A program made the position numbers and the translations under genes. A DNA stretch of 64,000 bases from Streptomyces neyagawaensis (GTDB lineage Bacteria > Actinomycetota > Actinomycetes > Streptomycetales > Streptomycetaceae): positions 62,001-126,000 of the forward strand of contig NZ_JAMGBG010000001.1 in NCBI RefSeq assembly GCF_023516595.1, written 5' to 3'. The notes under the pieces are model-generated. The model was not told the origin of the DNA, ran no database searches, and saw only the letters and a program-made list of their open reading frames with translations. Positions 16,277 to 29,297 of the stretch are shown piece after piece. Every line of letters begins with the position of its first letter. Positions within the stretch are counted from its first letter, which is position 1.

Positions 16277-16458
16277 GTGAAGTCGACGCTGGGCAGGCGG
16301 GCACCGGTCTCGCCGAGGTGGGTGAGCAGCCGGACCAGCCCGGTGTCCGGGCACACGTCACGCGGCGCGAGGAGCTTGCCGGGACCCGGCTCGAGGTGGG
16401 TGACGAACACCGGCCCGCCTGTCCTTCCGACCTCGGCCGCCCCCGGTCGGCGGGGGCG

Positions 16459-16494
16459 GCCGTCGTTCTGGCCGTCGTTCTGGCCGTCGTTCTG
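16459..16494. repeat. 12-bp tandem repeat, three perfect copies
   Basis: The unit GCCGTCGTTCTG repeats three times (16459-16470, 16471-16482, 16483-16494), followed by a partial fourth copy. It lies in the 268-bp gap between the hydrolase and the dehydrogenase. To its left, a minus-strand frame without a start ([20 protein letters not shown], stop near 16273) may be the end of a lost gene. Confidence 0.7.
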
Positions 16495-16544
16495 GCCGAC
16501 GTTCGAAAACGGCCGCAACCGGAATCGTCTGTTTCGCCTCCGCG

Positions 16545-17564
16545 TCACGCGGTGTGTTCCAGGACTGCGCGGTCGAGTGCGTGGGCCAGGGGGGTGCCGG
16601 CGGCGAGGCGTTCGGCCTCCTGGGTGACGGCGAGGCCGAGGCGGGCGAGCTCGTTGCCCTGGGAGCCGGCGAGGTGGGGGGTGACGAAGGCGTTGGGGAG
16701 GTCGAGGAGCGGGGAGTCGGCGGGAAGCGGCTCGGGGTCGGTGACGTCGAGGATGGCGCAGAGGCGGCCGGCGCGCAGTTCGCCGGTGAGGGCGTCGTGG
16801 TCGACGAGGGCGCCGCGGGCGGTGTTGATGAGGACGGCCCCGTCGGGCATGAGGGCGAGCTCGCGCCGGCCGAGCAGGCGGTGGGTCTCGGGGGTGTCGG
16901 GGGCGTGGACGGTGACGATGTCGCTGGTGCGCAGCAGGTCGTCGAGCGGCAGCAGGGGGACGCCGAGGGCGGCTGCTCCCGCCTCGTCGACGTACGGGTC
17001 GGTGAGGCTCACCCGCAGGTCGAAGGGGCGCAGCAAGTCGATGACGCGGCGGCCGATGCGGGAGGCGCCGATGACGCCGACGCGGCGGCCGTGGTTGCCG
17101 ATGCCGGGGACGAGGCCCCAGCCGGGGTAGTGGTCCCGTTCGGCGCGCAGGCGGTCGCGCAGGCCGAGGACGTCCTTTCCGGCGAGCAGGATCATCGCGA
17201 GGGTGTACTCGGCGACGGGCACGGCGTTGGCGTCGGCGGCCGTGGAGACGGTGATGTCCCGCTCCCAGACGGCCGGTGTGACGAACCCCTTCACCGAGCC
17301 CGCCGAGTGCAGGATCGCGCGCAGCGCGGGCGCCGCGTCGAGGACCGCCGCGTCGATCCGGGGGCAGCCCCAGCCGGTGATCAGCACCTCGGCCCCGGCG
17401 AGCACCGGCCGGACGCGGGGGTCGGTGAAGTCCTCGGCGCGCTCGACGACCAGCGCGGGATCGACGTCCACCGCGTCCCGCAGCCGGGACAGCACCTCCG
17501 GCGGGAAGACCCGCGGCACGTTCTCGGCGGTCATGGCGAACACGGCACGTGGACGCTCGGGCAA
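16545..17564 (-). CDS. D-2-hydroxyacid dehydrogenase, NAD-binding
   Basis: The 339 residues have the two-domain fold of D-isomer 2-hydroxyacid dehydrogenases. The Rossmann motif appears as [12 protein letters not shown] (Ser replaces the second Gly). The catalytic Arg is in [11 protein letters not shown], the Glu in DVTDPEPLP and the His in [11 protein letters not shown]. The family reduces 2-keto acids or glyoxylate. The substrate is not evident, and the lack of Phe/Tyr markers argues against phosphoglycerate dehydrogenase. It starts at ATG 17564 and is divergent from the alditol oxidase gene with about 157 bp between, so shared regulation is possible. Confidence 0.88.
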   Translation of the reverse strand: MPERPRAVFAMTAENVPRVFPPEVLSRLRDAVDVDPALVVERAEDFTDPRVRPVLAGAEVLITGWGCPRIDAAVLDAAPALRAILHSAGSVKGFVTPAVWERDITVSTAADANAVPVAEYTLAMILLAGKDVLGLRDRLRAERDHYPGWGLVPGIGNHGRRVGVIGASRIGRRVIDLLRPFDLRVSLTDPYVDEAGAAALGVPLLPLDDLLRTSDIVTVHAPDTPETHRLLGRRELALMPDGAVLINTARGALVDHDALTGELRAGRLCAILDVTDPEPLPADSPLLDLPNAFVTPHLAGSQGNELARLGLAVTQEAERLAAGTPLAHALDRAVLEHTA

Positions 17565-17679
17565 GGAAGTGGCCTTCCGGTGGGGGGTGGTTGACGGCAG
17601 TAACCGTTTTCACACCGTAGGCGGGCGGGCGAGAGCGGGTCAACGGACGGCCCCGACCAGGGAGGATGAGCACACCTAG

Positions 17680-18969
<1,290 letters not shown>

Positions 18970-19070
18970 GCCGGACCGGGGGGCGGGTCTTCCACCTGGG
19001 CCTGCGGCGGCCCGCCGCTCTCCGGCCACGGGGCGTCGCCTGCCGGAAGACTTTGTAAACCCCCTTTCCT

Positions 19071-19088
19071 AACCCCTTGTCGAAAGTC
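19071..19088. promoter_or_regulatory. Possible operator before the ROK gene
   Basis: AACCCCTTGTCGAAAGTC lies 72 bases before the ROK start. GACTTT about 28 bases to its left is an inverted copy of its end. Very similar words recur before the ABC importer (20593) and before the PL4 lyase (35565). Confidence 0.4.
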
Positions 19089-19159
19089 TCTCCCAGTCAT
19101 AGCCTTGCGCCGCGCCGGGGCCGCATGCCTCGCCACGGCCCGGAGGGATCGAGGAGAAC

Positions 19160-20413
19160 ATGGCGTCGGTGAAGCGCACGTCTCGCGACATTCGCACCGC
19201 GAACCGCTACGAGGTGCTGCGCCAGATCATCGCCGAGTCTCCCACGTCCCGGCAGGAGCTGGCGGCGGCCACCGGACTGAGCCTCGCGACGGTCGCGACG
19301 CTGGTCGGGGAGCTGCTCGATCTGCGGCTGATCACCGAGGTCGGCTTCGAGGACTCCGCGGGCGGGCGCCCCCGGGGGCTCGTCGCCGTCAACACCACCG
19401 GCGGCGCGCTGATCGGCGTCGACATCGCGGAGACCTACGTCCGGGTCGAGCTGTTCGACCTGGCGCTCAATGTGCTGGCCCGTGCGGACGAGAACATGCG
19501 CCCCGGGGAGAGCCGGCCGGAGCAGGTCGTCGCCCATGTCGCGGCGGCCGTGGGCTCGGTGGTCACCCAGGCCGGGGTCGAGGGCGCGCGCGTGCTCGGC
19601 GTCGGGGTGAGCGTGCCGGGCCAGGTGGACCGGGAGGGCGGGGTGTCGGAGTACGCCCCGAACTGGGACTGGCACGACGTCCCGCTGCTCGACCTGCTCG
19701 CCGAGCACATCGCCTACCCGCTCCACCTGGACAATCCGCTGCGGGCCTGCGCGGTCGCCGAGCTGTGGTTCGGCGCGGCCCGGGGCCGGGGGGACGCCGT
19801 CGTGGTGAACCTCGGCACGGGGGTCGGCGCCGGGTTGGTGCTGGGCGGCGGGCTGCACCGGGGGGTCAGCAACAGCGCCGGGGAGTGGGGGCACACGACG
19901 CTCGTGCTCGACGGGCGGCTGTGCCACTGCGGCAACCACGGCTGCGTGGAGACCTATGTCGGCGCGCCCGGCATCATGCTGCATCTGCGGGAACTCGCCC
20001 CGCGGAGCACCCTGCTGCACCCCGAGGACCAGACCGCGACCATCGACGCCCTCGCCCGGGGCGTCGCCGCCGGGGACCCCATCGCGCTCAAGGTCGTCCG
20101 GGACACCGCCCGTTACCTGGGTGCCGGCATCGCCGACCTGGTCAACCTGCTGAACCCGGAGGTGGTCGTGCTCAGCAGCTGGGTCGCGGCCACGCTCGGC
20201 GAGCCCCTGCTGGCGGAGGTGCGGGAGGCCGTGGCCCGGCACTCGCTGCGCCGGCCGTTGGACGCCGCCGAGATCGTCCTGTCCCCCATCCCGACCGACC
20301 CGGTGTGCCTGGGCGCCGCGACCTTCGCCCTCGAAGGGGCGCTGTCGTCGTTCAGCCAGCGGCCCACCAGGCGCGGCACCCCCGCGAGGAGCCGCACCGC
20401 GTCGGCGTCGTGA
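19160..20413 (+). CDS. ROK-family transcriptional regulator
   Basis: This 417-residue protein has an N-terminal winged helix (TANRYEVLRQIIAESPTSRQ, ELAAATGLSLATVATLVGEL) and a C-terminal ROK sugar-kinase fold. The ROK part keeps GVDIAETYVRVELFD (phosphate loop), a NLGTGVGAGLVLGGGLHRG motif, EWGHTT, and the zinc-binding CHCGNHGCVETY. ROK repressors of the NagC/XylR type release DNA on binding a sugar. It precedes an ABC sugar importer and beta-galactosidase operon, the likely target. A GGATCGAGGAG ribosome site precedes ATG 19160. A strong hairpin terminates it. Confidence 0.9.
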   Translation: MASVKRTSRDIRTANRYEVLRQIIAESPTSRQELAAATGLSLATVATLVGELLDLRLITEVGFEDSAGGRPRGLVAVNTTGGALIGVDIAETYVRVELFDLALNVLARADENMRPGESRPEQVVAHVAAAVGSVVTQAGVEGARVLGVGVSVPGQVDREGGVSEYAPNWDWHDVPLLDLLAEHIAYPLHLDNPLRACAVAELWFGAARGRGDAVVVNLGTGVGAGLVLGGGLHRGVSNSAGEWGHTTLVLDGRLCHCGNHGCVETYVGAPGIMLHLRELAPRSTLLHPEDQTATIDALARGVAAGDPIALKVVRDTARYLGAGIADLVNLLNPEVVVLSSWVAATLGEPLLAEVREAVARHSLRRPLDAAEIVLSPIPTDPVCLGAATFALEGALSSFSQRPTRRGTPARSRTASAS

Positions 20414-20481
20414 GGGGAACGGGTGCGCAGCGCATCGACCGGGCATCGGGCCCGGTCGCGGCGGTGGCACCGCACTGAGCA

Positions 20482-20513
20482 GAGGGCCGCCGGACCCTGA
20501 CCCGGCGGCCCTC
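20482..20513 (+). terminator. Strong hairpin after the ROK gene
   Basis: GAGGGCCGCCGG (20482-20493) and CCGGCGGCCCTC (20502-20513) form a perfect 12-bp stem with an 8-base loop, about 70 bases after the ROK stop. No T-run follows, as is usual in Streptomyces. Confidence 0.8.
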
Positions 20514-20592
20514 GTACCCGTCTCAACTCCACCCCGGAACAAGGACGTTCGGACACCCGGACCGAGTACAACGCTTCGAACAGACTTCGTTC

Positions 20593-20609
20593 AACCCCTT
20601 GCCGAAGCC
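20593..20609. promoter_or_regulatory. Possible operator before the sugar ABC operon
   Basis: AACCCCTTGCCGAAGCC resembles the site before the ROK gene (19071). A second CTTAGCCGAAG follows at once, and two CTTCG words precede it, giving a cluster of related half sites in the 309-bp gap between the ROK gene and the solute-binding protein. Confidence 0.4.
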
Positions 20610-20722
20610 TTAGCCGAAGGTTAACGTCCCGCTCCGCAAGCCTCTTTGAGCCACGGGCACTGAGCCGCGGAGCCATGCACCGGCGCAGCGCCGGGAGCCG
20701 AACTCGAGACAAGGACGTCAGC

Positions 20723-21988
20723 ATGTCGGCAATGAGCAACAGGAACTTCGACCGCCGCACCGCACTGCGGGCCGCGCTGGGTCTGGCCGCCGCCGGCGGT
20801 CTCGCCGCGTGCGGCAGCAACAACGGCCGAGGCGGCGGTTCCGGGTCCGGCAAGGCCCTGACGCAGTACTTCCACGCGTACGGTGAGGCCGGCACCGAGC
20901 AGGCCATCAAGCGCTACGCGAAGGCCTACAAGGGCGGCAACGTCACCACGCAGTGGATCACCGGCTCCAACTTCGAGAGCAAGCTGTTCGCGACGCTGCT
21001 CACCGACAAGGCCCCCGACTGCTTCGAGTTCCACCCGCAGCTGCAGATGATCGAGAGCGGCCAGGTGGCGGACCTGACCGACCTGATCGACCCGGTCAAG
21101 GACGACTTCAACCCGGCCGACATCCAGTCGCACACGGTCGACGGGAAGATCTACGGCATCCGGATGATCGACGACCCGCAGTTCTTCTTCTACCGGAAGT
21201 CGCTGTTCGAGAAGGCCGGTGTCGAGGTCCCGCAGACGCTGGAGGAGCTGATAGAGGCCGCCGCGAAGCTGACCACGAGCAAGGTCAAGGGCGCCTACCT
21301 CGGCAACACCCTGCACGCCATCATCAGCCCGCTGATCTGGTCTGCCGGCGCCCAGCACCTGGACGACAAGAACCAGATCGCCTACCACACGGACGCGGTC
21401 GTCGACGGCTTCAAGCAGCTGCGCAAGCTGTTCACCAGCGGTGACCTGCTGCTCGACGCGCCCACCGACTTCTGGGACCCGTCCGCCCTCAACCAGGGCC
21501 TGACCGCGATGCAGTGGTGCGGCATGTGGGCGATGCCGCAGATGCAGGAGGCGCTCGGCGACGACCTCGGCATCTTCCCGTTCCCGAGGGTCGGCGACGC
21601 GGGCAAGCAGTCCGTCTACAACGGCGGCTGGTCGATGTTCGTCAACGCCAAGAGCAAGAACCTCGAGGCGACCAAGGAATACGTGAAGTGGCTGTGGATC
21701 GACCAGAAGGAGTTCCAGGAGGACTGGGCGCTCTCCTACGGCTTCCACATCCCGCCGCGCAAGTCGATCGCCGAGTCCGCCGACAAGCTGAAGTCGGGTC
21801 TGCCCGCCGAGGGCGTCAAGCTGTTCAACGAGTTCGGCCACTTCGACAACATCGGCTGGACCCAGGCGAGCATCACCGCCCTGGAGGACGTCATGGCCAA
21901 CTCGGTGCGCAAGGGCGGTGACCCGGACAAGGAGCTCACCAAGGCCGACGCGAAGGTCGACCGTGAGCTGAAGAAGCTGTTCGGATAG
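20723..21988 (+). CDS. ABC sugar importer, solute-binding lipoprotein
   Basis: This is a type-1 extracellular solute-binding protein of 421 residues. An N-terminal twin-arginine-like NFDRRTALRAALGL is followed by a hydrophobic core and lipobox LAAC. The mature part carries family markers: YAKAYKGGNVTTQWITGSNF, PDCFEFHPQLQMIESGQVAD, VDGKIYGIRMIDDPQFFFYR and VYNGGWSMFVNAKSKN. It binds a sugar outside the membrane and hands it to the two permeases that follow. ATG 20723 is preceded by AAGGA; the ATG 16 codons earlier would spoil the signal peptide. No ATP-binding gene is in the operon; Streptomyces commonly share MsiK. Confidence 0.92.
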   Translation: MSAMSNRNFDRRTALRAALGLAAAGGLAACGSNNGRGGGSGSGKALTQYFHAYGEAGTEQAIKRYAKAYKGGNVTTQWITGSNFESKLFATLLTDKAPDCFEFHPQLQMIESGQVADLTDLIDPVKDDFNPADIQSHTVDGKIYGIRMIDDPQFFFYRKSLFEKAGVEVPQTLEELIEAAAKLTTSKVKGAYLGNTLHAIISPLIWSAGAQHLDDKNQIAYHTDAVVDGFKQLRKLFTSGDLLLDAPTDFWDPSALNQGLTAMQWCGMWAMPQMQEALGDDLGIFPFPRVGDAGKQSVYNGGWSMFVNAKSKNLEATKEYVKWLWIDQKEFQEDWALSYGFHIPPRKSIAESADKLKSGLPAEGVKLFNEFGHFDNIGWTQASITALEDVMANSVRKGGDPDKELTKADAKVDRELKKLFG

Positions 21989-22011
21989 GCCTGGGGACAG
22001 GTAGCCACGAC

Positions 22012-22977
22012 ATGTCGACCATCACCAAGGACGGCGTCTCCAGCCCCGCCCCGGCGAAGGCCGCTCCGGCCAAGCCGCGGCGGGGGCTGCGGGGCTCCCC
22101 CACTCTCAACTTCTGGCTCTTCACCGGGCCGTTCCTGATCGGCCTGGCGGTCTTCGTCTACGCGCCGATCCTGTGGAGCCTGTGGCTCTCGTTCTTCGAG
22201 GCCCGCTTCACCGTCACGCCCGACAAGTTCGTCGGCCTCGACAACTACGTCGTGATGCTGACCGACGAGGACTTCGTGGGGTCGCTCGGCACCTTCACCG
22301 TCTTCGCCGCGCTCATCGTGCCGCTGACCTGGGCGACCTCGCTGGGTCTCGCGCTGCTGGTGAACCGGCTGCGGTTCATGCGGGCGTTCTTCCGCTCGGT
22401 GTTCTTCCTGCCGACGGCGGTCAGTTACGTCGCCGCCTCGCTGATCTGGAAGATGTCCATCTTCAACGGTGTCCGCTTCGGCCTGATGAACACCTTCCTC
22501 GGCATGTTCGGCATCGAGAACACCGCGTGGCTCGCCAACCCCGACCCGCCGTGGTACTGGCTGGTCATCGTGACCGTACGGCTCTGGCTCCAGGCCGGCT
22601 TCTACATGATCCTCTTCATCGCGGCCCTCCAGAACATCCCGCAGGAGATGTACGAGGCGGCCGCGATCGACGGCGCGAAGCCCGGCTGGCAGACGTTCTG
22701 GCACATCACCCTGCCCCAGCTGCGGGCCACCTCCACCGCCGTGATCCTGCTGCTCCTCGTGGCCGCCTACCAGGCGTTCGACGAGTTCTTCAACCTGCTG
22801 GCGAAGACCACCTGGGGCCGGCCGCCCCTGATGGAGCTGTACTACAAGGCGCTCGGCGAGAGCCAGGACTACGGCGCGGGCAGCGCGGGCGCGCTGATCC
22901 TCACCGTGCTGATCTGCCTCGTCACCCTGCTCCAGGGCAAGATCATGGGATTCGGAAGGGGTGAGGAGTCCAAGTGA
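22012..22977 (+). CDS. ABC sugar importer, permease (MalF type)
   Basis: This is a membrane protein of 321 residues with about six helices. A Pro/Ala-rich cytoplasmic head is followed by NFWLFTGPFLIGLAVFVYAP. The EAA loop that contacts the ATPase reads EMYEAAAIDGAKPGWQTFWH. It forms the importer channel with the next gene. GGGACAGGTAGCC stands in front of ATG 22012. It lies 23 bp after the binding protein and overlaps the next permease by GTGA, so the three are translated from one message. Confidence 0.93.
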   Translation: MSTITKDGVSSPAPAKAAPAKPRRGLRGSPTLNFWLFTGPFLIGLAVFVYAPILWSLWLSFFEARFTVTPDKFVGLDNYVVMLTDEDFVGSLGTFTVFAALIVPLTWATSLGLALLVNRLRFMRAFFRSVFFLPTAVSYVAASLIWKMSIFNGVRFGLMNTFLGMFGIENTAWLANPDPPWYWLVIVTVRLWLQAGFYMILFIAALQNIPQEMYEAAAIDGAKPGWQTFWHITLPQLRATSTAVILLLLVAAYQAFDEFFNLLAKTTWGRPPLMELYYKALGESQDYGAGSAGALILTVLICLVTLLQGKIMGFGRGEESK

Positions 22978-23867
22978 CCACCACGACGACACCTCCGGCG
23001 GAGCGGGCCGAGGCACCGGCCCGGCCGCGCAAGGTCCGCACCGGCAGCGTGCTCGGCTCGACCGGTCTCTATGTCGCCACCGGCATCGCCGCGCTCCTCT
23101 TCCTCGTCCCCTTCTATCTGATCGTCCGCAACGCGCTGATGACGGACCCGGAGATCACCGGCGAGGAGTGGAAGTGGTTCCCCTCCGAGATCCAGTGGGG
23201 CAACATCAGCAAGCCGTTCGACGACCCCTCGGTCGACTTCGCGCGCTCGCTGTGGAACTCGGCGGTCGTGGGTGTGCTGCACACGCTCGGCACCCTGCTG
23301 GTCTGCTCGCTGGCCGGCTACGGTCTCGCGCGCATCCCGTACAAGCACGCCAACAAGGTCTTCTACGCCGTCCTGGTGACGCTGATGGTCCCCACCGCCG
23401 TGACCTTCGTGCCCAGCTTCGTCCTGGTCTCCTCGCTCGGCTGGGTGGACACCTACCGGGGTCTCATCATCCCGGGCCTCTTCAGTGGTTTCACCTGCTT
23501 CCTGTTCCGGCAGTACTTCCTGGGGTTCCCCAAGGAACTGGAGGAGGCGGCACGCGTGGACGGGCTCGGTTACATGGGCGCGTACTGGCGGGTCGTCGTA
23601 CCCAACTCGCTGAACTTCTTCGCCGCCATGGCGACGATCACGTTCATCAGCGGGTGGAACTCCTTCCTGTGGCCCCTGGTCATCGGTCAGGATCCCAGTG
23701 CGTGGACCGTCCAGGTCGCGCTCTCGAACTACATGACCGGCCAGACCATCACCTACCACCTGATCTTCATGGCCACGGCCATTTCCATCCTGCCCCTGGT
23801 GTTCGTGTTCCTCTTCCTCCAGCGCTGGCTGGTGCAGGGCATCGCGCAGACCGGCATCAAGGGCTGA
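22974..23867 (+). CDS. ABC sugar importer, permease (MalG type)
   Basis: This is the second channel subunit, 297 residues, about six helices. The EAA motif ELEEAARVDGLGYMGAYWRV and the preceding VPTAVTFVPSFVLVSSLGWV are typical of the MalG side. The gene starts at GTG 22974 inside the previous stop codon (GTGA overlap), so translation is coupled. The beta-galactosidase gene begins 12 bp after its stop, pointing to import of a galactoside that is cut inside the cell. Confidence 0.93.
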   Translation: MTTTTTPPAERAEAPARPRKVRTGSVLGSTGLYVATGIAALLFLVPFYLIVRNALMTDPEITGEEWKWFPSEIQWGNISKPFDDPSVDFARSLWNSAVVGVLHTLGTLLVCSLAGYGLARIPYKHANKVFYAVLVTLMVPTAVTFVPSFVLVSSLGWVDTYRGLIIPGLFSGFTCFLFRQYFLGFPKELEEAARVDGLGYMGAYWRVVVPNSLNFFAAMATITFISGWNSFLWPLVIGQDPSAWTVQVALSNYMTGQTITYHLIFMATAISILPLVFVFLFLQRWLVQGIAQTGIKG

Positions 23868-26762
<2,895 letters not shown>

Positions 26763-26784
26763 GCGGTGGCGGCGCCCTGACGGT

Positions 26785-26818
26785 GAGGGCGGCCGGGCTT
26801 CACGGCCCGGCCGCCCTC
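26785..26818. terminator. Bidirectional hairpin between convergent genes
   Basis: GAGGGCGGCCGGGC (26785-26798) and GCCCGGCCGCCCTC (26805-26818) form a perfect 14-bp stem with a 6-base loop. It separates the beta-galactosidase operon from the convergent gene ending at 26840 and can serve both. Confidence 0.85.
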
Positions 26819-26839
26819 ATGTGTGTCCGCCGGCCCGTC

Positions 26840-27352
26840 TCAGTGGTCGGCGCAGCACGGTGTCGGTTCGGGGACCTCGAAGGGGACGAGGGTGCCGCCG
26901 ACGGCGGGCATCGCGGTGAGGACCAGTTCACCCTCGTGCCAGTGCGGGCGTACATGGTTCCGCGTCATCAGCGGGGTCTCCGGGTCCGGTCGGCCGGGTG
27001 AGCCGAGGACGGTCACCCGGGTGATCGCGGAGCGGTCCAGTACGGTCGCGACGGACAGGGTGCCGGTCAGGGCCGTGGCGCCGGGGTAGAGCACGGCACG
27101 GCCCATGGCGTCGGGGATGCCGGGCGTCACCTCGTGTGCACGGGCCGCCAGCCGCTCCCGGACGGTGCTCAGGAGCGGCCGGGACGGCACCGCGAGGGAC
27201 AGCGCGACCCTCGGCCGGCCGTCTCGGACCAGGTGGGTGCACCCGAACGTGCCCTCGGGGAGGGCGAGTTCGGCGGCCAGCGCGTGGAGCAGACGGTCGG
27301 CGGTGCGCAGGTCCCGGACCCCGGCGTCCACGGTGAGGGCGTACGGCGTCAC
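26840..27352 (-). CDS. Hypothetical protein coupled to the PHP-domain gene
   Basis: This is a protein of about 170 residues without export signals. It starts VTPYALTVDAGVRDLRTADR, has TFGCTHLVRDGRPRVALSLA and a Pro-rich middle, and ends in TPCCADH. The GTG start at 27352 overlaps the TGA of the PHP-domain gene (GTGA), so it is translationally coupled to it. I do not recognise the fold; its tie to the PHP protein is its only clue. Confidence 0.6.
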   Translation of the reverse strand: MTPYALTVDAGVRDLRTADRLLHALAAELALPEGTFGCTHLVRDGRPRVALSLAVPSRPLLSTVRERLAARAHEVTPGIPDAMGRAVLYPGATALTGTLSVATVLDRSAITRVTVLGSPGRPDPETPLMTRNHVRPHWHEGELVLTAMPAVGGTLVPFEVPEPTPCCADH

Positions 27353-29058
27353 GAGGGCAGCACCCACACCGGGTTGGAGTAGAACCACAGGTCGCGCCAC
27401 GGGTCGGCGTCACCGACGACGTCGAGGGCGGGGCCCGCCGGGTCGACCGCCGCGCCCATCGCGCCCACGGCCGAGCGGTTGCCGTCGCTGCCGCGCAGCC
27501 GGACGTAGAGCGGGCGGTCGACGCGGCCGAGGTGGTAGGTGAACCGGACGGTGCCGGTGGACTTGTTCACCTCGTAGGACTTGACGACCTTCGTGGTCGG
27601 CGCGGTGAAGGTGTCCTTGTCCGCGGGTGTGCCCGTCACATCGCCCTGGATGACGTCGACGCGCGCCAGCTTGGGCACGAAACCGGCCCAGTTGGGGCCG
27701 CCGGCGAGCGCCACGTCGACGGTCAGGGTGACCTTGGTGCCCTTCTTGACGTGCAGGGCGCCGCCGAGGGTTGCCCAGCGGCTGCCGCCGGACACCCGGA
27801 TGTCGAGGCCGCTGACGAGCTGTCCGTGGTCCACCCAGACGCGGCCCGCGCGGATGCCGTCCATGACGGCGGCGTAGGAGAAGCCGGCGGCGCCGACGTG
27901 GGTGCGGCTGTACTGGCCGGGCCAGTAGTCGCCCTCCGTCAGGTCGATCTTCCCGCCGTAGACGGGGTCGGTGTGCCTGCCGTTGGCGGTGTAGTCGCTG
28001 TCCGGGCCGCCGCGTACGGCGGTGTCGGTGTAGACGTGGTGGGAGTCGGAGTTGGCGGTGATCCACCACGGCTTGCCCTCGGCGAGCAGGCTGTCCCACA
28101 GGCCGCCGACGGTGGCGGTCATCCAGTCGAAGCCGCCCCAGGTCCGGTAGGACTCCGGGGGGTAGCCGGGGAAGGAGTTGGCGCCGGGGCTGTTGTCGTA
28201 GATACCGCGGGCGCGGCCCATGCCGAGCGGCGCGGCGATGCCTCCGGCCTGGTGGCCGGGGGCGCCCTCCATGCCGACGGCGATCCGGTGGCGGGGGCTG
28301 GTGGCGTCCCGCCAGGCGCGCAGCTCGTGCGGCGAGTCGATGCCCTTGCGCGCGGGGTGGTTGGCGAGCATGAGCACGTCCTTGACCTTGCGGCGGCGTA
28401 CCTGTTCGGCGAGGAAGTTCAGCCCGGCGATGGCGAGCGCCTCGTTGGCGGGCGTCGACTCGGTCGCGCCCTTCACGCCGCCGTCGTAGTCGGTCTCGAA
28501 CTGCTTGAGGACGGCGACCTCGTTCTTGCCGGGGTGCACGAACACGGTGCCGTGCTCGGCGGCCGGGATGTTCCACTCCAGGCCCTGGAAGACGAGGGTG
28601 TCCTCGTACGCGGCGCGGGCCTGACGGATGTCCGGGTTGACCTTCTCGACGCCGATCCTGGCGTGGGTGGCGTTGCCGTGGTCGGTGATGACCAGCCAGT
28701 CCAGGCCGTGGCGGGCGCCCTGGCGGACCTGGTCGACGACGCGGTACTTGCCGTCGTTGCTGTACTGGGTGTGGATGTGGTGGTCGCCGGACAGCCACAG
28801 GAAACCGCCGCGCTTGCGGCTGCCGGTGGCGGCGTACGCGGGGGTGGCGGCCGCCGGGGCGAGGACGCTCGCGGCGGTCAGGCCCGCGCCCAGAAGACCG
28901 GCGCGGCGCAGCAGGGTGCGGCGCGACTGCTGCTCGGGGGTCAGCGCCTCGTCGGGCACGGCGGTGTCGAAGGCGGCGGGGAGGCCGTCCGCCGCCGGAT
29001 GCTCGTGATCGTGGTCGTGTCCGTGGTGGTGATGACCGTGCGCGTGCCCGTGCCCCAT
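27349..29058 (-). CDS. Tat-exported PHP-domain metallophosphoesterase (CehA/McbA type)
   Basis: This is a 569-residue secreted protein. Residues 2-20 are a His-rich stretch (GHGHAHGHHHHGHDHDHEH), a likely metal-binding tail. RRTLLRRAGLLGAGLTAASV at 46-65 is a twin-arginine signal. The PHP core starts with DHHIHTQYS at 92-100 (metal-binding His), LDWLVITDHGN and EWNIPAAEHGTVFVHP, and continues through MLANHPARKGID and ITANSDSHHVY. The family hydrolyses phosphoesters or carbamates with a di- or trinuclear metal site. ATG 29058 follows GGAGGCGTCAC. A long C-terminal beta domain (VKKGTKVTLTVDVALAGGPN) follows. Confidence 0.88.
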   Translation of the reverse strand: MGHGHAHGHHHHGHDHDHEHPAADGLPAAFDTAVPDEALTPEQQSRRTLLRRAGLLGAGLTAASVLAPAAATPAYAATGSRKRGGFLWLSGDHHIHTQYSNDGKYRVVDQVRQGARHGLDWLVITDHGNATHARIGVEKVNPDIRQARAAYEDTLVFQGLEWNIPAAEHGTVFVHPGKNEVAVLKQFETDYDGGVKGATESTPANEALAIAGLNFLAEQVRRRKVKDVLMLANHPARKGIDSPHELRAWRDATSPRHRIAVGMEGAPGHQAGGIAAPLGMGRARGIYDNSPGANSFPGYPPESYRTWGGFDWMTATVGGLWDSLLAEGKPWWITANSDSHHVYTDTAVRGGPDSDYTANGRHTDPVYGGKIDLTEGDYWPGQYSRTHVGAAGFSYAAVMDGIRAGRVWVDHGQLVSGLDIRVSGGSRWATLGGALHVKKGTKVTLTVDVALAGGPNWAGFVPKLARVDVIQGDVTGTPADKDTFTAPTTKVVKSYEVNKSTGTVRFTYHLGRVDRPLYVRLRGSDGNRSAVGAMGAAVDPAGPALDVVGDADPWRDLWFYSNPVWVLPS

Positions 29059-29297
29059 GTGACGCCTCCTGGATGCCGCTGCCTTCCGCGGCTGCCCTCC
29101 GCGGCGCGAGTGCGCCGCCCGTGGAGGATCGAGGCGAAACATGAACGTTGAACGAGTACCGGGTGACCACACGGTGCCATGGACGCGTCAAATCACAACG
29201 CCTTTCACTGTTTCCTCAACTGCCCTTGCCCGTCACACTGTTGGACACAGAACCTGAGCACCGCTCACTTTTCCCACCCCCCTCCCGGAGTACCCGC

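Noticed and set aside
27532..29151. 539-codon plus-strand frame opposite the PHP-domain gene
   Set aside because: Shadow frame; the minus strand carries the metal-site motifs.
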